The notes under the pieces are model-generated. The model ran no database searches, had not been told where the DNA came from, and saw nothing but the letters and a program-made list of their open reading frames with translations. Of a stretch of 23,641 nucleotides of DNA, positions 18,899 to 23,641 are shown piece after piece. This stretch comes from Paulinella micropora. Lineage: Eukaryota; Cercozoa; Imbricatea; Euglyphida. The stretch is taken from contig BJOX01000320.1 of assembly GCA_009731375.1 (NCBI GenBank), positions 406,396-430,036 of the forward strand. The letters run 5' to 3'. Position 1 is the first letter of the stretch; the number at the start of each line of letters is the position of its first letter. The position numbers were made by a program, and so were the translations under genes.

Positions 18899-18917
18899 CA
18901 TAGCCCTATGTTTTGTT

Positions 18918-18953
18918 AGCACTGCCAGAACCAGGACGGAAAGGTCCTATCTT

Positions 18954-19022
<69 letters not shown>

Positions 19023-19049
19023 CATCTATCCATCTATCTATCTATCTAC

Positions 19050-19087
<38 letters not shown>

Positions 19088-19175
19088 ATCTATCTATCTA
19101 TCTACCTATCTACCTATCTACCTGTCTATCTATCTAGCACCGCGCACAACCATCGGAAAGGTCCTATCTTTCATC

Positions 19176-19256
<81 letters not shown>

Positions 19257-19288
19257 GTCTATCCATCCATCCATCCATCCATCCATCC

Positions 19289-19339
<51 letters not shown>

Positions 19340-19390
19340 CATCTATCTACCTACTTACCTGCCTGCCTGCCTACCCATCTATCCATCTGC
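18918..19390. repeat. Duplicated unit: short island plus (TATC)n
   Basis: Islands at 18918-18955 and 19136-19172 share a cytosine-rich start (CACTGCC or CACCGCG) and the exact end CGGAAAGGTCCTATCTTT. Each is followed by about 180-210 bases of TATC, with CATC and CTAC variants near 19021, 19261 and 19345. Confidence 0.93.
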
Positions 19391-19572
19391 ACACATAGAA
19401 ATAGATCAACCTGTGCTTTGCCAACACTGCTACAACCTACCTACCTGCCTACCCATCTATCCATCTACACACATAGAAATAGATCAACCTGCTTTTGCAA
19501 CACTGCTACAACCTACCTACCTACCTACCTGCCTACCCATCTATCCATCTACACACAGAGAAATAGATCAAC
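19391..19572. repeat. Three-copy unit with AGATCAACCTG
   Basis: CACACATAGAAATAGATCAA followed by CCTG, a Leu-Gln type island and ACAACCTACCTACC recurs from 19390, 19470 and 19550. The minus strand keeps VVAVLQKH (or VVAVLAKH), the end of the 19573-19645 exon. Confidence 0.92.
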
Positions 19573-19645
19573 CTGTGCTTTTGCAACACTGCTACAACGT
19601 GTGGAAAAGTCCACGCCTTCAATGTAGATAAGTAGGGACCGCGAT
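19573..19645 (-). CDS. Exon candidate with the GPYLST module
   Basis: The acceptor CTACCTATCAATCTAG and donor AAGCACAG|GTTGAT enclose 73 bases. In the conserved frame it reads [20 protein letters not shown], then QKH. The GPYLST part recurs at 19706-19728, 19764-19800, 20021-20057, 20191-20217 and 20237-20267. The codons for PYLST vary almost only silently across copies: CCC/CCT, TAC/TAT, TTA/CTA/CTT, ACA/ACG/ACT/ACC. In the better copies the frame extends upstream as PINLD or PMNLD. I do not recognise the peptide. The substitution pattern is the strongest sign of past selection on a protein in this window. Confidence 0.5.
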
Positions 19646-19819
19646 CTAGATTGATAGGTAGATAGGTAGATAGACTTGCACGTTGATAGGTAGCTAGGTA
19701 GATAGACTTAAGTAGAAAGATAAGGACTATATTGATAGGTAGATAGAATAGGTAGATAGAATAGTCCACGCCTTGAACGTAGATAGGTAAGGACCGCGAT
19801 CCAGATTCATAGGTAGATA

Positions 19820-19975
19820 GGTTTATTATATATATATATATATATACATATATATACATATGTATATATGTATATATATATGTGTGTATATTTATATATA
19901 TATGTGTGTGTGTGTGCTATATAAAATATATATATATATATATAAGCTTTATATATATATATAATATATATATAC

Positions 19976-20018
<43 letters not shown>

Positions 20019-20020
20019 AA
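19820..20020. repeat. (TA)n with TATATG/CATATA variants
   Basis: About 200 bases of TA-rich repeat between two module copies. TGTGTG patch at 19902-19914. Confidence 0.96.
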
Positions 20021-20078
20021 GTCCACGCCTTGAACGTAGATAGGTAAGGACCGCGATCTAGATTCATAGGTAGATAGG

Positions 20079-20079
<1 letters not shown>

Positions 20080-20123
<44 letters not shown>

Positions 20124-20150
20124 TCTCTCTCTCTCTCTATGTATATATAT
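20080..20150. repeat. (TA)n and (CT)n
   Basis: TA array interrupted by a CTCTCTCTCTCTCT run at about 20123-20138. Confidence 0.95.
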
Positions 20151-20275
20151 ATATAAGACTTGCACGTTGATAGGTAGATAGGTAGATAGACTAAAAGTAG
20201 AAAGATAAGGACCATGACTAGATTGATAGGTAGATAGACTTGAGGGTAGAAAGGTAAGGCCCACGACCTAGCTTG

Positions 20276-20343
20276 ATAGGTAAGTGGATAGGTAAGTCGA
20301 TAGGTAGGTGGATATATATATACACACACACATATATCCACAC

Positions 20344-20382
<39 letters not shown>

Positions 20383-20443
20383 TAGACAGCTGCAGAGGGC
20401 AGTAAGATGGTGTCAGTGGGTACAAAGCTAGCTAGCTAAATAT

Positions 20444-20505
<62 letters not shown>
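20276..20505. repeat. (GATA/GGTA)n, (TA)n, (GA)n, (GATA)n
   Basis: Compound repeats. The only island is 20383-20438 (CAGCTGCAGAGGGCAGTAAG...), in which nothing is recognised. Confidence 0.93.
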
Positions 20506-20509
20506 GTAC

Positions 20510-20540
20510 CTGCAGTCGTAGGTACAGCGCTGATGTTTGT
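20510..20540 (-). pseudogene. Copy of the right end of the 20689-21080 exon
   Basis: ACAAACATCAGCGCTGTACC, then TACGACTGCAG|GTACAT on the minus strand. The same island, including the donor, ends the exon at 20689. Only about 31 bases are kept. Confidence 0.5.
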
Positions 20541-20687
<147 letters not shown>

Positions 20688-20688
20688 C

Positions 20689-21080
20689 CTGCAGTCGTAT
20701 GTACAGCGCTGATGTTTGTTGCACTAGGGCTGGAGAAGGGAGAAGAAGAAGAAGAAGAAGAAGAAGAAGAAGAAGAAGAAGAAGAAGAAGAAGAAGAAGA
20801 AGAAGATGACGAAGAAGAAGAAGAAGAAGAAGAAGAAGAAGAAGAAGAAGAAGAAGAAGAAGAAGAAGCCTTCTTGAGCACGACGAGGTCCGGTTCTAAC
20901 TGCTCACTTTTCTCCTCCTTCTTCTCCTTCTTCTCCTTCTTGACCATCTTCTCCCTCTTCTCCTTCTCCCGTTTGGTCTCCTTCTTTTCTTCATTCTTTT
21001 CTTCCTTCTTTTCCTTCTTCTTTTTCTTCTTTTTCTCCTCCATCTTCTTCTCCACGTGCGGCCTTCCCTTTTTCTTGGGC
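20689..21080 (-). CDS. Lys/Glu-rich exon with long poly-Ser
   Basis: The acceptor CTATCTATTCATAG and donor ACTGCAG|GTATCT flank 392 bases without a stop. The first half reads [20 protein letters not shown] and continues as charged Lys/Glu sequence to [16 protein letters not shown]. Then come about 42 Ser codons (TCT array) and [17 protein letters not shown]. The charged part is not a perfect repeat, unlike the microsatellites, and suggests a disordered or coiled segment such as many nuclear proteins have. PKKKGRP also resembles a nuclear-localisation or AT-hook-like stretch, but it is short. The incoming base completes the split Arg left by the 21296-21336 exon. Purine-rich DNA gives such peptides by chance, so the confidence is moderate. 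Confidence 0.42.
20741..20868. repeat. (GAA)n
   Basis: GAA array with a GATGACGAA interruption at 20806-20812. It encodes the poly-Ser stretch on the other strand. Confidence 0.97.
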
Positions 21081-21083
21081 CTA

Positions 21084-21150
21084 TGAATAGATAGATAGAT
21101 AGATAGTCTAAGATAGATAGATAGAAGATAGATGGTGGATAGATAGATAA

Positions 21151-21186
<36 letters not shown>

Positions 21187-21219
21187 GTAGGTAGGTAGGT
21201 AGGTAGGTAGGTAGGTAGG

Positions 21220-21292
<73 letters not shown>
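21084..21292. repeat. (GATA)n with (GGTA)n core
   Basis: GATA arrays around a GGTA block at 21184-21222. It fills the putative intron between the exons at 20689-21080 and 21296-21336. Confidence 0.97.
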
Positions 21293-21295
21293 GGC

Positions 21296-21336
21296 CTGTT
21301 TTGTTGCTTGCATGGCCCCTGCTCCTTCTTCTGCTC
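21296..21336 (-). CDS. Candidate 41-base exon ([13 protein letters not shown])
   Basis: The acceptor is CTTCTTTCTTGTGCAG, among the strongest in the window. The 41 bases read [13 protein letters not shown] plus two bases. Downstream the exon runs AACAG|GCCATC into TATC repeat, so the donor would be GC rather than GT. If spliced there, AG joins the G of the next exon to give Arg, and the frame continues into PKKKGRP. Without a transcript the GC donor is doubtful. Confidence 0.38.
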
Positions 21337-21364
21337 CTGCACAAGAAAGAAGAAAAGACATAAC

Positions 21365-21374
21365 AATAATGATG

Positions 21375-21410
<36 letters not shown>

Positions 21411-21453
21411 GTAATAATAGTAATAATAATAATAATAATGATAATAATAATGA

Positions 21454-21492
<39 letters not shown>

Positions 21493-21530
21493 ATTAATCA
21501 ATTAATTAACTAATGATAATAATAATAATA
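21365..21530. repeat. (AAT)n and (AAAT)n
   Basis: AAT with GAT and AGT variants to about 21455, then ATAA tetramers to 21493, then AATTAATC and AAT again. Confidence 0.97.
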
Positions 21531-21635
21531 GTGCTTCTCTGTCAATGGCTGATGCATTTCTGCACATGCGCCTCCATCGTCTCACCCGTGAGGGGAGTAC
21601 GAAGAATTGACGATAAGCTCTAATGACACCCCCGC
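21531..21635. other. Short island before the gap
   Basis: 105 bases of unique sequence ending in CCCCCGC at the gap. Nothing recognised. Confidence 0.5.
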
Positions 21636-21997
21636 NNNNNNNNNNNNNNNNNNNNNNNNNNNNNNNNNNNNNNNNNNNNNNNNNNNNNNNNNNNNNNNNN
21701 NNNNNNNNNNNNNNNNNNNNNNNNNNNNNNNNNNNNNNNNNNNNNNNNNNNNNNNNNNNNNNNNNNNNNNNNNNNNNNNNNNNNNNNNNNNNNNNNNNNN
21801 NNNNNNNNNNNNNNNNNNNNNNNNNNNNNNNNNNNNNNNNNNNNNNNNNNNNNNNNNNNNNNNNNNNNNNNNNNNNNNNNNNNNNNNNNNNNNNNNNNNN
21901 NNNNNNNNNNNNNNNNNNNNNNNNNNNNNNNNNNNNNNNNNNNNNNNNNNNNNNNNNNNNNNNNNNNNNNNNNNNNNNNNNNNNNNNNNNNNNNNNN
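21636..21997. other. Assembly gap (362 N)
   Basis: Run of N. The SINE-like sequence to its right is cut by it. Confidence 1.
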
Positions 21998-22104
21998 TCC
22001 AGACGGACCGGTATGTTCAATGAAAATACTGGTGGCACCGACGGGAATCGAACTGGCGACAGGGCCCAGATGGTAGAACTTGACCACTGGGCTATCACGG
22101 TGTC
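21998..22104 (-). mobile_element. tRNA-derived SINE head, minus strand
   Basis: The minus strand carries TAGCCCAGTGG (22084-22094), a perfect A-box match, and GTTCGATTC (22045-22053), a perfect B-box match, 30 bases apart as in an internal RNA polymerase III promoter. The ends GACACCG and CGGTGCC pair like an acceptor stem (6 of 7). The T-stem pairs badly (GCCAG against CCCGT) and no proper anticodon arm forms, so this is not a working tRNA. The 3' part would lie in the gap. SINE family unknown. Confidence 0.7.
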
Positions 22105-22125
22105 CAATAACAATAACAATAATAC

Positions 22126-22169
<44 letters not shown>

Positions 22170-22240
22170 CAACAACAACAATATAATACTAATACTAAGA
22201 ACAATAACAATAACAATAACAATAACAATAACAATTGTTA
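22105..22240. repeat. (AAT)n, (AAC)n and (AATAAC)n
   Basis: Adjoins the 5' end of the SINE head on the minus strand. Hexamer AATAAC repeats at 22203-22233. Confidence 0.96.
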
Positions 22241-22387
22241 AACCCGAAACATGAGACAAAAGGCAAATGTGGTAAGTTCCCGGGGAAATCACCGCAAAAT
22301 CCGCAAATTTGCACTCAAAGTTTATGGTAAAATAGTGATCGCAAAATACGGCATTTTTTTTTTTGCTATCTTGGATTCCCACTCACT
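22241..22387. other. Unique island, nothing recognised
   Basis: About 147 bases, including CGCAAAATCCGCAAATTTGC and a T10 tract. No gene seen. Confidence 0.5.
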
Positions 22388-22392
22388 CTATC

Positions 22393-22443
<51 letters not shown>

Positions 22444-22492
22444 GTCTGTAAGATGGGAGTTGGGGCTGTAGCAAGTGTGCTTTGCTACCTAC

Positions 22493-22568
<76 letters not shown>

Positions 22569-22604
22569 GCTTCTATCCATCTATCCATCTACCTACCTAC
22601 CTAC

Positions 22605-22672
<68 letters not shown>

Positions 22673-22683
22673 ATATCTATCTA

Positions 22684-22715
<32 letters not shown>

Positions 22716-22860
22716 CCATATATATATGTATATGTATATATATATATATCCATCTATCTATCCATCTACCTACCTACCTACCTACCTACCTACCTACCAC
22801 CCTACCTACCTACCTACCTACCTACCTACCTGCCTGCCTACCTACCTGCTTGCCTATTTT
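22388..22860. repeat. (TATC)n, (TACC)n, (CT)n, (TA)n compound array
   Basis: TATC with a 45-base island at 22443-22488, CATC/TACC variants near 22573-22604, CT at 22682-22715, TA with TATG to 22750, then TACC to about 22850. Confidence 0.96.
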
Positions 22861-22877
22861 TCCATCTGTAAATTGAG

Positions 22878-22942
22878 TTATGTATGCATGTATGTATGTC
22901 TGTATGTATGTATGTATGTATGTATGTATGTATGTATGTTTT
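22878..22942. repeat. (TATG)n
   Basis: TATG array with CATG and TCTG variants at its left end. Confidence 0.96.
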
Positions 22943-23025
22943 ATAAATTTACCTTGTTCTTGAGTTGAGCTGTTGCAAATGTAGTTTTCTGCCCCCCGAA
23001 CTGTGCAAACAACATAGATAGGATA

Positions 23026-23165
23026 GCCTAGCCTAGCCTAGCCTAGCCTAGCCTAGCACAGCACAGCACAGCACAGCACAGCATAGCATAGCATAGCATA
23101 GCATAGCTTAGCATAGCTTAGCATAGCTTAGCATAGCTTAGCATAGCTTAGCATAGCTTAGCATA
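23026..23165. repeat. Layered pentanucleotide array GCNNA
   Basis: Six GCCTA (23026-23055), five GCACA (23056-23080), four GCATA (23081-23100), then six copies of the decamer GCATAGCTTA (23101-23160) and a final GCATA. Every block is pure. Confidence 0.98.
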
Positions 23166-23182
23166 GATGTAATAGATATGAT

Positions 23183-23185
23183 AGT

Positions 23186-23221
<36 letters not shown>

Positions 23222-23238
23222 CAGACAGATAGACAGAC

Positions 23239-23309
<71 letters not shown>
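23183..23309. repeat. (GATA)n with GACA variants
   Basis: GATA array leading directly into element E copy 2. Confidence 0.97.
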
Positions 23310-23310
<1 letters not shown>

Positions 23311-23641
23311 GAAATATCGACTAATGTCAGAAAAAAGGAGCTTCTGATTTCGTCAACCAAGGAAGTCTGTGGGTAAAGTATTAACCCGATGCCCAGCTAA
23401 GCCGTGATGTTTGCACGGAAGGGACTGATACAGGCAATACCAAAGCTCCCTAGTACCAGGCGGGGCCAGGGCTCGTTCCATAAAGCGCCCCTTGCAGAAC
23501 GAGCTCCCACCTCCATTACAGAGGGCCCAGTAAGCAGATGGAGTTTCGAGACTGTTCGACAGTCTAGTATAAACCGACAGAGCACTGTGGGTTTTATTCC
23601 GGGCTCAACAAGCGAGAAAGGGCACCCTGAGGGAACAGGAT
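23308..23641. repeat. Dispersed element E, copy 2 (cut by window end)
   Basis: 334 bases almost identical to 15063-15395: one extra base and one substitution. As in copy 1, the element begins at a GATA array. The right end is outside the window. Confidence 0.95.

Larger units (their letters stand above)
19646..20275 (-). repeat. Array of GPYLST modules in GATA/TA repeat
   Basis: Five further copies on the minus strand: SPYLST then a stop (19706-19728), [12 protein letters not shown] (19764-19800 and 20021-20057), HGPYLSTFSLS (20191-20217) and [11 protein letters not shown] (20237-20267). Most follow AATCTAG or a variant of it, an acceptor-like context. A second small unit, PINVQV, occurs near 19675 and 20158. 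Two copies have single-base losses just upstream, so the array contains damaged members. Confidence 0.75.

Noticed and set aside
22030-22104. Functional tRNA gene on the minus strand
   Set aside because: The T-stem pairs at two of five positions or fewer, and no anticodon arm can be drawn. Only the promoter boxes are kept, so it is called a SINE head.

Overview
This window is eukaryotic nuclear DNA dominated by simple-sequence repeats. More than half of it is microsatellite: GATA/TATC, CATA/TATG, GA/CT, GAA/CTT, AAT, AGT, CAA, TAC, TA and compound blocks. There are two assembly gaps (N runs at 8391-8528 and 21636-21997). Nothing bacterial or viral is visible. Signs of a eukaryote are GT-AG splice-site pairs around short open segments, a tRNA-like SINE head with A and B boxes, a pair of small inverted-repeat elements, and TTAGGG hexamers at the left edge. 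I cannot place the lineage from this sequence.

Layout. 1-1262: GTT/TTAGGG edge, then AT-rich DNA without a gene. 1264-1724: TGTC, AAT and TATG repeats. 1725-4170: mostly unique DNA with AGT repeats and one possible minus-strand exon near 3.9 kb. 4.18-5.9 kb: microsatellites with a small exon-like island at 4453-4491. 5.9-7.6 kb: unique DNA with several exon-like minus-strand segments, some apparently paralogous to each other and to the 3.9 kb segment. 7.6-10.6 kb: TATC, a gap, a long pyrimidine tract, and unique DNA with weak exon candidates. 10.6-13.7 kb: the best coding evidence, all on the minus strand. It includes a possible terminal exon followed by AATAAA, a 62-codon exon whose first part is repeated three times with its CT-rich acceptor tract, and three exons separated by 86- and 92-base introns with matching phases. 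13.7-17.5 kb: GATA, TATC and CATA arrays carrying repeated exon-like cassettes. 17.7-18.2 kb: two copies of a 130-base inverted-repeat element. 18.65-18.85 kb: a large foldback. 19.4-20.3 kb: a six-copy module whose copies differ mainly at third codon positions. 20.7-21.3 kb: a lysine/glutamate-rich exon with a long serine run. 22.0-22.1 kb: SINE head. 23.0-23.2 kb: layered pentanucleotide array. 23308-23641: second copy of a dispersed element also present at 15063.

Reading as a whole: the long reading frames here are mostly translations of microsatellites and are not genes. Real coding signal, where it exists, lies in short islands between the repeats, nearly all on the minus strand, with CT-rich, TATC or TATG repeats serving as splice-site context. 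Several islands are tandemly copied together with their flanking repeats. This suggests one or more minus-strand genes whose introns are made of microsatellite and whose exons have been duplicated and have partly decayed. That reading rests on splice motifs, phase agreement and substitution pattern read by eye. No exon product is recognised, and no transcript or homology search was available.
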